Shown piece after piece: positions 1-26,910 of a stretch of DNA of 64,000 nt; the stretch's first letter is position 1; the number at the start of each line of letters is the position of its first letter. Position numbers and translations under genes: made by a program. The DNA is taken from positions 2,482,501-2,546,500 of the forward strand of contig NC_088315.1 in the NCBI RefSeq assembly GCF_910592395.1. Direction: 5' to 3'. The notes under the pieces are model-generated. The model was not told where the DNA came from. It made no database searches and saw nothing but the letters and a program-made list of their open reading frames with translations. Source of the DNA: Lineus longissimus (taxonomy: Eukaryota; Nemertea; Pilidiophora; Heteronemertea; Lineidae).

Positions 1-3000
1 GCAGCAAACGATCCCCAAGCTGTGCTTGACCTGTCCCAGTGTCTTTTGTAAGGATCAACTTCAATGGAAGTCCTCACTTTACTTGCAGAGACAGGGCGTC
101 CTTTTGGTGGATCAACCATACTAGCCGCAGTCCGATATTTCCCTGCAGATTTTGGCCGACTGTTGTTAGCATTACTGCTGCTGGGGGTGGGCACTGGCAC
201 TTTTTTCACACGACCATCCCGCTGTATCCGTGCGAGAAATTCTTGATGGCTTAGTTCCTCGTCAGGTACGTTTTGATCCAGGTGGCGCTGGTCTTCAATG
301 CGATCAGTCACTGTTGAAACGTCTGCAAGAGTTGACATGTCTTCTTCGTCGACGATTGTCGAATCATCATCCAATGCAATAAAATTCGGGATATTACCTC
401 CAACATTAGCGTCACCAACTGGCTTCTCCTCGTCACTCAAGTTCGCCAAATTAATCGTCGGGACTTCTGCATCTTGCCGGCTTTGTCGCCTTAGATCAAT
501 GTCCATTTTCCGTTCAAATATTTCAACCTCCTGAAAGTCACTGCTGATACTCGCACCCAACGGATTTCCTTTCTTCAAGCCGTGAACTTTCCCGTTTTCA
601 CCATTCAATCCTGTGTCCATGGAACTGCTCATGGATAACTGTAAGGAGAGTTCATTTTTCAAATTTGAATGGCGAGCTTTTGGTGACTCCATCCCATGGT
701 GCAATATTTCAATCGCTTGTTGAACTTGGTCGTGCAAAACAGGTTTATGCTGCGGCACAGGTTTTAAAATACCATTTTGAATGGACCCCGAGTGACCAAC
801 TTTAGATGTCGCCTCTTTAGAATTACTACGGTACAATTCTTTACTCTTACGAAGCGGCGAAGGAGAAATTGATGATTTTTCAACCACTTTTTTCTTCTTA
901 TCTTGACCACTTCCACTGCTGCTATCATTACTATTATCATCTGACGACTTTCCAAGACTTTTCGAAACTTTTCGTGATTTCAACTGTTCTGGTTCTCTTC
1001 TGGTTGACTTTTTAGCACTACCTGGTCGAGAACTTTTAACATCTTTTGCACTGGCAGGTCGAGAATTTGCTTTGGCACTACCAGGTCGTGCAGCGTTAGT
1101 TGAACGAGTACCACTACCAGGACGGCTGTTTGGTTTCTGAGATTTCTCCTTACTTCTCTTCGATTGTCTTTTAGGTTTCAGCGGAACAGGGTCAACACCA
1201 ATGAGAACACACCCACAGTCAAGACACCATGTAACATACTGTTTGTTCAAAGTTGCGCAGTCTGGACACACTACGACCATCCTCTGACCATTTTCACCAT
1301 CAAATGCCATCTGTTCTGTTTCGGAGTTTCCTTGCCTGACAGGCTGTAACACATTGAGTTTACTTTGATCACCGATTAACTCATCGCGTACGAGCATCCT
1401 ATCGAGATGCAACCTGTCAAACTTATCAGTGACACCGCTCACAGACGTATATAACGTCTCACCATCATAATCTGTGGATTTCCCAAGACTTTTCTGACTC
1501 TGGCGCATCTTATTGACCTTGCTAACGTCCGATTCAGAGGAAGCAGCCATCTTGGTTCCATCAGATTCACTTTCAAACTCACCACTTTTCATCACCAATT
1601 CTTGAAATCGATCGGAGTCTAAGCTTTGCTGAAGATTCCTCATGAAGTCATCAACATTATCAGACTTGCCCCTGATGTTACTTAGGAACTGGTCCATCGA
1701 CCTATCGTCTAAAAACACCGATGAGTCCTGCAAACTCTTCCTGACGACCTGGAGGAAATAGTTCTCATAATCACCGGAGACCTCATCTTCTAAAGAAGAC
1801 TGTGGAGTAGACTCCCTTATTGCACTGAAAACTTTGTGAGACAGTCGAACATCCTCTGTGGCACGGTTACTTCTCCCACCACGATTTGGCGCAACATCGC
1901 TCCACTCCGGGATGGGATCGAAGGCGACATCCTTATTGACATCACGGAGAGATGAGAAGTAACGATCCAATGAGCTGCTGGTGTAACCAGGTTTCTTCTG
2001 CTGTTCTGTTACTTGGCGAATGATTGCATCTCTCCTGGAAGTGGAATACAAAGTGGAACTTACGACCTTTTCAATATCAAACACAAAGTATAACAAGATC
2101 TAACAAGATCAATTCTGCCTTACATGTACTTCACTCCCGTCAACATAAAAGAGACAGTATCTAAAAATGTCTCACTCAAATTATCCAGCAAAGCAAAACA
2201 TCTGTTACTCAACCTCAAGAGAACTTACTGATATTGATGATGGTCCCTCACAGCCTTCATGTGGTCCTCCTGCGACAGCCCAGTATCTGACGATCGACTC
2301 TCAAAGTCACTCTGACTCAGCACTTTAGGTGGACCAGTCCCAATGATCTCCGATGGACCTGATGACCTGCCAGTTTCTGAGCCCGACTTCTGTGGCACTG
2401 GTCCAACTGGCCGCGAATGAAAATGAGAATGTGTCGGCGTTTCTCTCGACTTCCTTGGTGGGGTTGGTTCACGGAATCCATACGGGTAATGTTTCGTGTT
2501 CGGTGCAGGAGCAGGGGGCTCTGGAGTCTTTTTTGCGTCGTTCAAGAAATTCTCCGCTTCAGCGAAAGCCTGTTTATAGATTTCTTCAGCAGAGAATGCG
2601 CATTTCTTGATCCTCGGTGTCCGTTGTCCACCATCTTGGACTGGTGGAGCTTTCATTGTAAGGACACCAGTTCTTGATTTACTTCTGTCCTCGGCACGGT
2701 AACTATAGGGGGAGCTCAATGTTGGGCTCAATACAGACGGATCAATATGCTCAAATTCTTCCATTATATTGAGTCTCATGTCAGGGTGGACTTGGGAATT
2801 CAAACCAACATGTGTTTTGTCTGGAACATCAACATCCCTGCTCCGGGAACCTTGTGTGGATTTTCTCAGTGGTTTTGGCTGTGCAATCTGTGCAGAATGC
2901 TGTCCTTTGAACCATGCCACATTATTATTCATTTCTGGAGGGGCCCTGTGGATAGTCTTGTCACTTGGCAGGTTGATTCTAGCATCAAAGTTGCCAAACT

Positions 3001-5128
3001 GGACCTGCTCTTGACCCTGATTGACTGGAACTTGGTTCCGCATTCTAAAATCCTGTGTTACATCAGTCAGGACATCAGATATCACTGTCCCTTGGTCTTC
3101 ACACATCTGAGTAGCTGAGGACTTATGTGGAATTTGCTTCTCAACAGTGGTCTTTTTTTGTCCAGGCTTACCATCTACTTGGGCGACTTTGTCCAAAGTG
3201 CTCAAGATTTCTTGCAACTCGGATGAGTTGTCAAGCATCTCCTGGAATTTCTCCTCGCCAAGAGCAATGCGTAGGCCCTTGATGTACCCCTCTTTGTACT
3301 GGTTGTCTAACCCAACCACTGAAGAAATGTCTGTGTCAAGAACACTTGAATGTCCATCCATTTCTTTTTGGGAAGACCCCACAGCCACTTGAGTACTACT
3401 TCCATTTTGCTTTAGGTTTTGAGAATTCAGGATAGGTTGGGATGCACTGGACGTCTTGGGAATCACATTTTTAGTCTGTGAGGCAAACAGAGGCTGTGAC
3501 TTCCCGGAAACACGTACTCCTTGCTGGTGAATCTGGTCATAGGATGGTGGAGCAATGCTCGACTGAATTTCCGATTCAGTTCCCGTGACAATGGAAGAGT
3601 CATCCAAATTCACAAAATGTTTGCTTATTTTCACGAAGTTGACGTCAGAATGATTATCCACCCCTGTAACTAAACTTGACTGCATTGAATCAGTCAATCC
3701 AAACTGATTTGGCTCAAATTTTTGTTGGTGATCTTTCATCAGCTGGTGAACTAGATCAGGCTGGTTTTCCCTAGCAGCAGCAGGTTCCCCATTCCCATTT
3801 TCGTCTTCACCTTCTTCGAGAAAAAATGTCACGCTTTTGTTGACAGCAACCTTGCCTTCCTCTGCATTTTGAGTATCACTTGTTTCAAATGTATCATGTT
3901 TCAAGATTGAATTGAAATAAGTATTCGCAGCAGTCGTACCAGATTCTATTGATGAACGCAGATCCGACTGGTCACTGTTCATGAGAAACTTATTGAAAGC
4001 AAATGGATGAGTATTATCAGATTCCACCTCTGAATCCAGAGAAAGTTGTGCAACATTCCGAGTTGGTTGTTCCTGCATGATAAGCCTCTGGGGATAGTCT
4101 GCAACACCAGATGGCGTGGTGTCCACTAGCGTAGAATCAAACGACGAACCAAAATCAACATTCTGGCCGCCCTTCAAAAAGATATTCCCTGTCTCTTCGA
4201 CAGCAGTCGATGATCCGATTGACGATCTAAGATCATACTTCGCAGAACCGTTCTTTTTCCAAGGATTTTGTTGGACAACTGTTGAGTCAAGAGACAGGTG
4301 AAGATCTTCAGGGTCCGAGTTCTTCTTCTTCGCCTTGGTTCCCGTAATGGAAGACCCTAATGAAAGCCTCAGATCCATATCATTGGGGCCGCTTACTCCT
4401 TTCTGTACCCCAGCTCGATTCTTTGTGTCAAGAATAGTTGAACCAAGAGAAAGCCTGAGATCATTTGAATCGGAAGTCCTTCCATTCTGATGATGACTCC
4501 TGCAATTCCCATCATCAAAGTTTGTATAGTCAGTGACAGTTGGCTCTGTGAACAAACTTGAGTCGGCGTCAAGCACTGAACTGTCATCTTCAATGAATAC
4601 ATTAGACATTGTTAACGAAGCTTTTTCAGAGTTGTTTTTCTGTAAGCTTTGGCGAGCGTTGTTCGATGCTGAGACCGATTGTTTAAGTTCTTTGCTTCTG
4701 TTGCCAGGCCCGGGAGCTCTTTGTCCAATCAATGTGGATGAAAGTCTTGGTGATCTTGATTGCTGTTTTGGGAGGACAGCAGATAACCTCTCTTGGGTTC
4801 TGAAAGTGTGAGAACAAAAATAAATTGACTGATCTTCTGCTGCTCTAAAAATCTAATTTCAGTGTAATCTCTTCCCGATATAAAGCAAATGGAGGAATTT
4901 GGTGAGGTTCGCTGATAACATTTAACACGAAATAGGTAATACAACTTGGTCATAGTAGACTTACTTTGCAGAGCTTTTCTTCTGTTCTGGAGTCGCATTT
5001 TGTGTACTGCTCACAGGAGTATTGTAATAGGCGAGTCTTTTCTGTCTCAGGTCTTTAAGTTGTTTAGTCCTTGGGGTATCAAGTGGGTCAACAGGAGACA
5101 TCAAGTATTGACTTGGTGGTTCATCCAT
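1..5128 (-). CDS. Large serine-rich protein with RanBP2-type zinc finger, 5' part (C-terminus beyond left edge)
   Basis: Three coding exons are visible: 5128-4965 (start ATG, MDEPPSQYL), 4799-2229 and 2034 to the left edge. Both introns have GTAAGT donors and AG acceptors, and the reading frame is continuous for about 1,590 residues. An AG acceptor just upstream of the ATG (near 5159) suggests a spliced 5' UTR. The large second exon carries degenerate copies of a D-L-R-x-S-(L/I)-x-S motif every 30-40 residues. The third exon encodes a C-x2-C-x3-N-x6-C-x2-C finger around residue 1160 (positions about 1215-1290), which fits the RanBP2 zinc-finger pattern except for its usual upstream Trp. Basic repeats with RPGSA/RPASA motifs and a polar low-complexity tract follow. 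I see no enzyme domain, signal peptide or membrane segment. The family was not recognised. A disordered scaffold, perhaps cytoskeletal or centrosomal, is a guess. Confidence 0.85.
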
Positions 5129-5872
5129 TCTGTCTGGCGGCAGGGTGAGGTGCTGTTGCTAAAAACAATATTAAACAGGTATGATGTATGATGTGAAGTA
5201 GCTTGCCTACACTATAATTCTGGAGGGTGCGTGGTGTTGAGTCTAATCAGGACGAACTTTCAAGGGAATGACACAAAAGTGAAACTTTGGAATGGTCAAT
5301 TACGGCTGTCAATCATCCAATTAGTCCAATTAAGCCAATTAGCAGTGTGCAAAAAGCTGCATTTTTCAGGCAGAAGAGTCAAAGAAAATGGGCAAAAACT
5401 TCGCTTATACGAGGTTATGTACACTTTCTCAGGTTATAAACTTAGTGGCTATAATCTCTAGAGTATTATTTGCCAACTATATCATTGCGATTACTAACAC
5501 AGGAGTCTTTTATTGTGAAAATTCCCAGGGTCAAAACTGCCCAAGCTTGTCAAGGTCCGCCATGTTGTTTAGCTGTTGGCATGTAGACTGGCCTGAAAAG
5601 ATTGATGCTTTTTCTAATGTCCAATATTTCTGAACAAATCTACTTTTATGCTCTGTAAATAGCCAAATTGTTTTACAAAATCAAGGTCCATAAATCAAAA
5701 TTTAACATATACCTGCACAAAAGCATGTACTTGGAAATTAAATCCATTCATTATCAACCGAGTCGACCAACCAACAATTCGCGCGTTATTGCATTCTCCA
5801 AGCGTCGTCAATGGTGATCATTATCGACAAGCTTGTCTCACTCAACCTATTGTCTCTGCCACAGTTGGCCTT

Positions 5873-6144
5873 TGGTCTCATTAGGGTGTTTTTTGTATTC
5901 ATGCGCGGCCAAGCCCTGACCGTAGTTTCTAAAAAAATCATTGATTTCTTTGTTCTCACAGTATGTCCGTGTTGATTTAGCAGTTGTTTTGGCAAAGACA
6001 TGTTATTTGGAGTTTCTGAAACCTAGAGCGCTACTCAATAGGCAGCTAACAAGAAACTACGTATTTTACTGTTGTTGCCGACGTATGTGTACACTGAACT
6101 TGGAATGTGCGCCGGGCCCGTGTTAAAATGCCGTCCAGTGCCAG
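5873..6144 (-). repeat. Dispersed repeat, copy A (inverted relative to copy B at 51433)
   Basis: Read on the minus strand, this segment aligns almost base for base with plus-strand 51433-51695. The match runs from TGGCACTGGAC, through GTACACATACGTCGGCAACA and the GTTTCTTGTTAGC region, to the GCGCATGAATACAAAA region. Differences are scattered substitutions and short indels. No terminal inverted repeats or target duplications were recognised. Both copies contain a chance short open frame starting MSLPK. It may be a SINE, a fragment of a larger element or a segmental duplicate. Confidence 0.75.
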
Positions 6145-7570
6145 TTGGTGCGTTTTTCGCTGATTTGTGCAAAATTCAACATATCTCAAAAGTTCAATGG
6201 TTGACCCTCAATTTTTTTTGATTTTTGTGTAGCGTAAGCAACTGTCTTTCACGGAAGAGTGGTTCCTGTAAGAATTATTCAGGAAGAAATGTATAATATT
6301 TGGGGTTTTCCGTGATTGTCCGGCCCAATTGGCAATACATTGTATTTCCATTTGGGATGGTGAACAGAGCTAGGAGCAAATGCGACGCTTATGATTTATT
6401 TAAAGAAATAAAATGCCCGATTTAACATCATGCAGAATCAGGGGAATCGGGCGTTTCCAGTGATATACGACACAAGTGGGTTGTCCTCATGCAATCACAT
6501 TGGAAACGCATTTTAAAATAGATGGTACTTCCTGTTAACGGGGCCCCGTCATCATTGCGTACATTCGGGAAAAAACTCCCTATGTGACAATTTCAGCGGG
6601 TGCATGTAAATTGGACATTTGGCCCGGCGCCCGGGAGATTGGCGTAATTGATTAGTTCCGTATCCGGTGTTTGACGCGCAACTGGGGCGGCGGCAAATTT
6701 AATTGTTCATCTCTGCGACCGCGCCCAGAATCCACGTGTCGCCCGATAACTGTTTCGCCCCATTTGACTGTTCCCCTTATTGAAATACAACATTTGGAAT
6801 TTCTCCCAAGTTGTTATCTGTCAGTTTGGGGAACTTCACACTTTTGATTTGATCACCTGTTTTCTCTGTCTGGACTTGAGAATCCGCGTTTTCTTCTCCT
6901 TTCTTGGTGCCATTGCTGAGGATTCATCTGAAAAACCCTGGCTGAAAAAGTATAATTTCTACTTACTAAATAGGACCAGAGAATAGGAGATTTTGGTAAA
7001 ACTGGATCATAATGAGCAAGTATGATGGCCCTCAGTCACTAATAAATCCATATGTATGTGTATATAAGTGTATCGAATCACATATTCTAATTATACCTGT
7101 GACTTGTACTTGCATTACTGACATAAGCTCACATCACGGAAACAGATTGCTTACCTGGCAAGAAGACCATCTGTGTTGAACCAACACCCCAAATTTTGTC
7201 TCTTAGAAACTGTCCACCTCCACTTTAAAACTAACTCTTTGCTCGGGTTTTGTCCTTTTCAACTGAATTGAACTTAGAGTCCAGGGCATGCCTATGCTAA
7301 ATCACATGCGTATCCATGGCGAGATGTAAACATTGTCTCCCTGGAGGGTGCGTCTTTACCATGTCTTTGACGATCCTAAAAGATCCACATGCGATTTCTT
7401 CTGCTTTGAAATCCCTTGTATATGGAGGCCTGTTCAATTCTGTGACCCCTAATACCCTAGTATAAATCCCATTGTCATCATAATTAAAGGGGAACTAAAC
7501 CATGCAGGTCTCTGAGAGGCCTATACTTTTACTCAGGAATTGATAGTTTGGACCAATTTTCCACTTACCT

Positions 7571-7903
7571 TTAACACCTTCAGCGCCGAACCACGTAGCT
7601 CTACGTGGCCCAAATCCCCCCTATTTGAGCTGGTTCTCGGAGTCTCATGGACTTCATGGAAGAACTAAGCCATCGCCATCTTCAGGGCAAGATAGGAACT
7701 GAAAAGACCAAACGGTCTTTTCAGTTCCTACCGTGCCCTGAAGATGGCGTAGTTCAGAACTTCGAATGACTTCATGAAAGAACTACGCCATCGCCATCTT
7801 CAGGGCAAGATAGGAACTGAAGTCTATGAGACTCCGATAACCAGCTCAAAGAGGGGGGATTTGGGCCACGCAGATCTACGTCGTTCGGCGCTGAAGGTGT
7901 TAA
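7571..7903. mobile_element. TTAA-flanked MITE, short copy (333 bp)
   Basis: Both ends carry the same inverted terminus: TTAACACCTTCAGCGCCGAA at the left and its reverse complement at the right. TTAA at each end matches the target duplication used by piggyBac-type transposases. Inside are further inverted repeats built around CTACGCCATCGCCATCTTCA, so the element can fold into nested hairpins. It has no coding capacity, so it is non-autonomous. A second copy lies at 41107-41636. Assignment to the piggyBac group is inferred from the TTAA only. Confidence 0.8.
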
Positions 7904-8654
7904 ATATCCAAGCAAATACAGAGCAATTCTAAACTTTTATTTATTCAAGTTGTTATTCTGGTGCTTTTGATTCCTAATTTAAAATGACCTCAAAACCACT
8001 CTAATCCAAAGATAACAACCTCCAGTCATAAAAACCCAATAATAGAGCTCAAGAACTTGTATAGCATTAGCAGATTAGTAAACACTTGCTAATCCACTGC
8101 CGGGCCAAGGGAGTTAATAGGGAGGTTAAGAAATGCAACATGAACCTGTCTGAGCACGAGATATTTCAATATAATGGTCTGTATAATAAAGGTGTTAAGA
8201 GATCCCACCACAAAACTGACTAGAGGAAGCACTTTTCAGAGGAGGCGGTTGTCATGGGAAGCACTGATCATTGGGAAATAATATTGAGTTAGAAACCTCA
8301 GTCATCATGAAACACTGATCAATACCTTGACAATTTTCAATGCTGGTCACTTGGAAACACTGATCAACAGGGAACATTCTTCAAGATGAATCAATGTTCA
8401 ATAAGGGTAACACTGACCCAGGGGGAAATGTCATGTTTCTCAGAACTCTGATAATGTACGAGATGATCATCCTCTTTCTCAGTCGCTGGCTGGGAGCTCA
8501 GTAATTTTGGTAACAAGTGTATGTGAAGGAGCTCTTATCAGTGACAAGGCCCCGTTAGGGGATCCTTGTCTGACTGCCGACTGTGACACTCACAGATCAA
8601 ATAAATGAAATGAACAAACTTAACTAAAAACATATGAGTAAAATTCCTGTAGTC

Positions 8655-8660
8655 TTTATT
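8655..8660 (-). terminator. Candidate MYRF poly(A) signal
   Basis: AATAAA on the minus strand, about 1.8 kb after the MYRF stop codon. Other AATAAA copies exist nearby (for example near 9198 and 7937), so which one is used is unknown without transcript data. Confidence 0.3.
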
Positions 8661-10431
8661 AACATGCAATGTGAGCAGAAAACTATATCAAATATTCTTT
8701 ATCAAATTGGCAATAGAATCTAAACACTAAAATTGCTTGAATTCTGTTAAGTGTTTTGGTCCTCAGTATTTCATATAAAATCTTAAAATATGTTCATATA
8801 ATCTAACATGCACATCAAAACAAATCTAAAAATAGACATGATGAAAATATTGCTTAAAAGCACATTCACTGGAATTAGCATTGGTCCCATTCATTCTGTC
8901 ACCTGAATATTTTTCCAACAGAGGCCTTGCAAATGACGTCATCACAGAGATAGATACCTTTTTTAACGTAAAATGTCCTTCATTCTTCCGGGTGGTGCAC
9001 TTTTTTGCCAGCAAGGTCAAGGACACTGACTGATGTCAGATATGGATGTCCAAATGACGTCACTGCAAGGCTTCTATTGGTTATTTTACATTCCCCAGTT
9101 GGATGAATCCAACAAATATAGAAAACATCGACATTAGAAATATCTCAAAGTCAAATTTCACCCTTATTGACTGTGTCATTTCATATTTATCCATTGTTTT
9201 ATTGTTCCATTATAGCTACAAAGATACATAACATAGCTAAAATGTAATACCACAGTTACGGTAAAAATAATTTGAAAATGTAACTTTTTATACAAAATTT
9301 TAAAACAGCTGATTATTGCCGAATCACAATAGCTCGTTGTCAAGAGTTTAAGAAAAATCATTCAAACATGCATAGATGAAGGAGTACAATCAAAATTGTA
9401 CGAAAGAGTTGACCAGTATTTGAATACACCCCTTAAACAACCTGGCCTTGGACTCCTGCTAGGAACTTTGTGACCATGTCATAAACTTGTTAAAGTGATA
9501 TGAGTGTTTCTGGTGTAAATTCCTTTCAGGATTATCAGAAATGTTAAAGAGCAAAGACAATGAAATTTTATATACAATGAGGCTCGTCGAAAAAGATATG
9601 TCCATAAAAAAACCCAATACAAAACATGTTACTTCTATACATTATACATTACACAGTCTCAATGCACATCTGTACCTTATCTTTATTATAGCAAATTAAC
9701 CATTAATGATCTATCTACATGATATTGTTTTGTTCGAGCTGCCTAATATAATTACAAAGTGACCTTTCCAATATTGCTCTCCGTCTTATTCAAATAGAAG
9801 TCACCATTAGTTCACTCAATTTTCAGGAGATTTAAAGCACTTTGAATATCAGTCAACATGCTCATGATCCACCTCAAAATACTATATTCATCCATAATAC
9901 CACAAGAGATGTCCCACATTTCTCCATATAAACGTCTTTAGATCAATAACCAACATGAAATCTTTATCATATTTCTGAATTCATGCAGTAAACTTTGACA
10001 GCGGTTTAGGCCCATCTAACAGAATATCTACACCTCTGTCAAGTCATCCACTACTCTGTACTGGTCACTGACGACAGGAGTTTTAAACGGACTGCACAAA
10101 TGTATCGTCCATACAGTCATCACAAAGTTGGCCAGCCCAATGGAACCAGCTCCGGTTTCACTTCTCTCCGATCCATAGTCTTACCATCAAATTGCTCAAA
10201 AGCAAAAACTGTGTCAGCATGCACAGCTTTCAGTCAAGAAATAATCTGCATTGTGTTCACTAATACAAAATTGTAAAGTCATAATTGGCATCAGCAGCCA
10301 GCTGCAGTGATACACATCACCTACACAGACAAACCAGCAATTTACAGCAGTAAAACCAACATATCCATTTATATGTTTTCATGAAAGTTTATATACACCC
10401 ATACGGAAACTTAGAAATCTTTAGAACTCTC

Positions 10432-25037
<14,606 letters not shown>

Positions 25038-25517
25038 CTATTCCTACTTTACTATCCATCCTCGTTTAGAAGACATGTTTGTTTTGAGAGAGGAAAATTT
25101 GGACACAAACAATTTTGGGGCTGGCCTCTTTCTAGGTCAAGGCCATGCGGTGGGCATGTATAAAAAGCAATCAAGTGGAGCACCTCACATAGTTACACGA
25201 CGAGGCGACAGGCGGCGGCGTCGGAGCCAGCTGACGAAGTCTTCATCTCAAGAGGGTTGTGACTTTGTCTTCATCGGAGTGATTAGGTCTTTTGAAAAGA
25301 AGACTCGTTCCTCAATGGTTCTCGAAGATGAAAATTGATTTTAATCTTTTTGTTCAGAGGGAATGATCCTCTTGTGGCCCTAGAAGATTCAACACTGTTT
25401 CAATTTCTCAAAAGAAAAAAGTTATATGGTTGATTGAGGCGGTCGACATTCAGATAATTTACCACCAATGGGGTAGAAACGAACACAGAGTACTTTGACT
25501 TTTGGTAGAAGGTAAAA

Positions 25518-25523
25518 TTTATT
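25518..25523 (-). terminator. Candidate kinesin poly(A) signal
   Basis: Minus-strand AATAAA about 1.4 kb beyond the kinesin stop codon. It is the only canonical hexamer I found in that interval, but transcript support is needed. Confidence 0.35.
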
Positions 25524-25807
25524 CAAATCAACAAAAATATGCCTAAAACTTGTACATGTACAATTCATACATTAAATTTTAAGCTTGCCAATACACATAC
25601 AAAAATCTATTGGACAAAAAATGCCGGGCAGAATTTGAGTCTTCCCCATATAATTTATACATTTGTCTTCTACATTAGCCAAATTTGTAAGTCATGTGAA
25701 AAAAATCATAACCGACATTTTCAATAAGTTACTATGCTTTTATCTACAGCAGGACGGTAATACCAGTAGTTACTGTTTCAGCCACAAGTATTTTACGATA
25801 ATGAGTC

Positions 25808-26003
25808 ATATGTGACCCGTCACAGCAAAACCAGGCGCATGTCGCTCTGAGCTTGGCAGCTTGAGACGGACTGTTTGATCAATTCTCTATTGTCTGCCTT
25901 TTGTGAAATATGAGCACATCAATTTCTTCCATTATCTCCTGGTGTCACTTTGGCTCATCTTCTGTGCGACATGCGCCTGGTTTTGCTGTGACGGGTCACA
26001 TAT
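25808..26003. mobile_element. Palindromic MITE with 38-bp perfect terminal inverted repeats
   Basis: The left end, starting ATATGTGACCCGTCACAGC and running through AACCAGGCGCATGTCGC, is repeated exactly in inverted orientation at the right end. The centre contains GACGGACT, CTATTGT and GCCTTTTGTGAAAT in the same order as in the longer palindrome at 57562-57785, so the two belong to one family. It has no coding capacity. Confidence 0.85.
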
Positions 26004-26910
26004 CAAAATGACCTCAAGTTTCAAACACTTTAAACAGCGAAATGAGATCAACTCCTCAAAATCATTGTTTTACGAAATGAGTCAGCATCTTTGGAGTGGG
26101 CCACAATAATGTAAAGATTTCATTTCTTTTGGTACCAGCCAAGGGGATTGAGACACCCATTCCAAACTCCGAGGACGGAGACTGAGTCACATTCATAGAA
26201 CTAACAATGCGACACTGTCTTTATACGCCAAGAAGATTTCATATGGTAAACATAGCAATACAAGACACACTGCAAGAATAGCAGCACATTATTTGAAGAG
26301 TCAGTAAGAAGCTCACCAGCATATATTGTGTCAAAGGTGAAAAAAGTATAAAACAGTCATGGTAATTCGTAATTCTTAAAGTCATGGGTGGATGGATTAC
26401 TCGCAAGTTGTTTAGTGCACCTACAACATCCTGGCTTATTCAACTTGATTCCTTTGCATTTATCAACCCAAAATACAGAATCTGTACAAAATTTCTCACC
26501 AATGTCATCATTCGTTGATACATGTGTTACAAACACAAAATCAAATTCAACTCCGACGTAGTTCTTTTCAATGTTGACATTCAGCACAGCCCCTACTTGG
26601 TGAGAATTCACAGTCTAGAGGTTGGTGTTTTTGATTTTTCCAACATGTATGTGCAATATCATCTAACTAAGAGCAGTAGACCTTTCTCTCTACATTCAGA
26701 ATAACTTAATCTCAATACACTCAAATCTACATAACCCTGACACTCTTATACAACAGTATTGTACTGACAACTAAAGCTCTGGGTGGACAAAGAACTTATT
26801 CCGATGCTGTTCAGCCCACCGGAAATTGGAATGTTTTCAAAGTGAACACAAGTTGGACAACTTCATGCTCTGCACCGTTACATGACACCTGGAAGGAATT
26901 GAAGTAACTA

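Larger units (their letters stand above)
5129..10431. other. Non-coding stretch between the left gene and MYRF
   Basis: No convincing exon on either strand. The part near 5.2-6.8 kb should hold the promoter and any 5' UTR exon of the left-hand gene; a GC-richer patch lies near 6540-6740. A dispersed repeat copy lies at 5873-6144 and a TTAA-bounded MITE at 7571-7903. The AT-rich right half (about 8.6-10.4 kb) probably includes the MYRF 3' UTR. The short open frames here lack family resemblance and splice support. Confidence 0.6.
25038..26910. other. Kinesin 3' UTR and MYRF upstream region
   Basis: No coding exon seen. The right part is the probable 3' UTR of the kinesin. A minus-strand AATAAA at 25518-25523 could end it, leaving under 500 bases to the MYRF distal start, where a MYRF promoter would have to lie. 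A palindromic MITE occupies 25808-26003. Confidence 0.5.

Noticed and set aside
2353-3118. Several overlapping plus-strand open frames of 81-123 codons
   Set aside because: They are antisense shadows of the large minus-strand exon of the left-hand gene.
8221-8450. Recurring GAAACACTGATCA words in the MYRF downstream region
   Set aside because: Spacing is irregular and copies are too degenerate to define a repeat unit.
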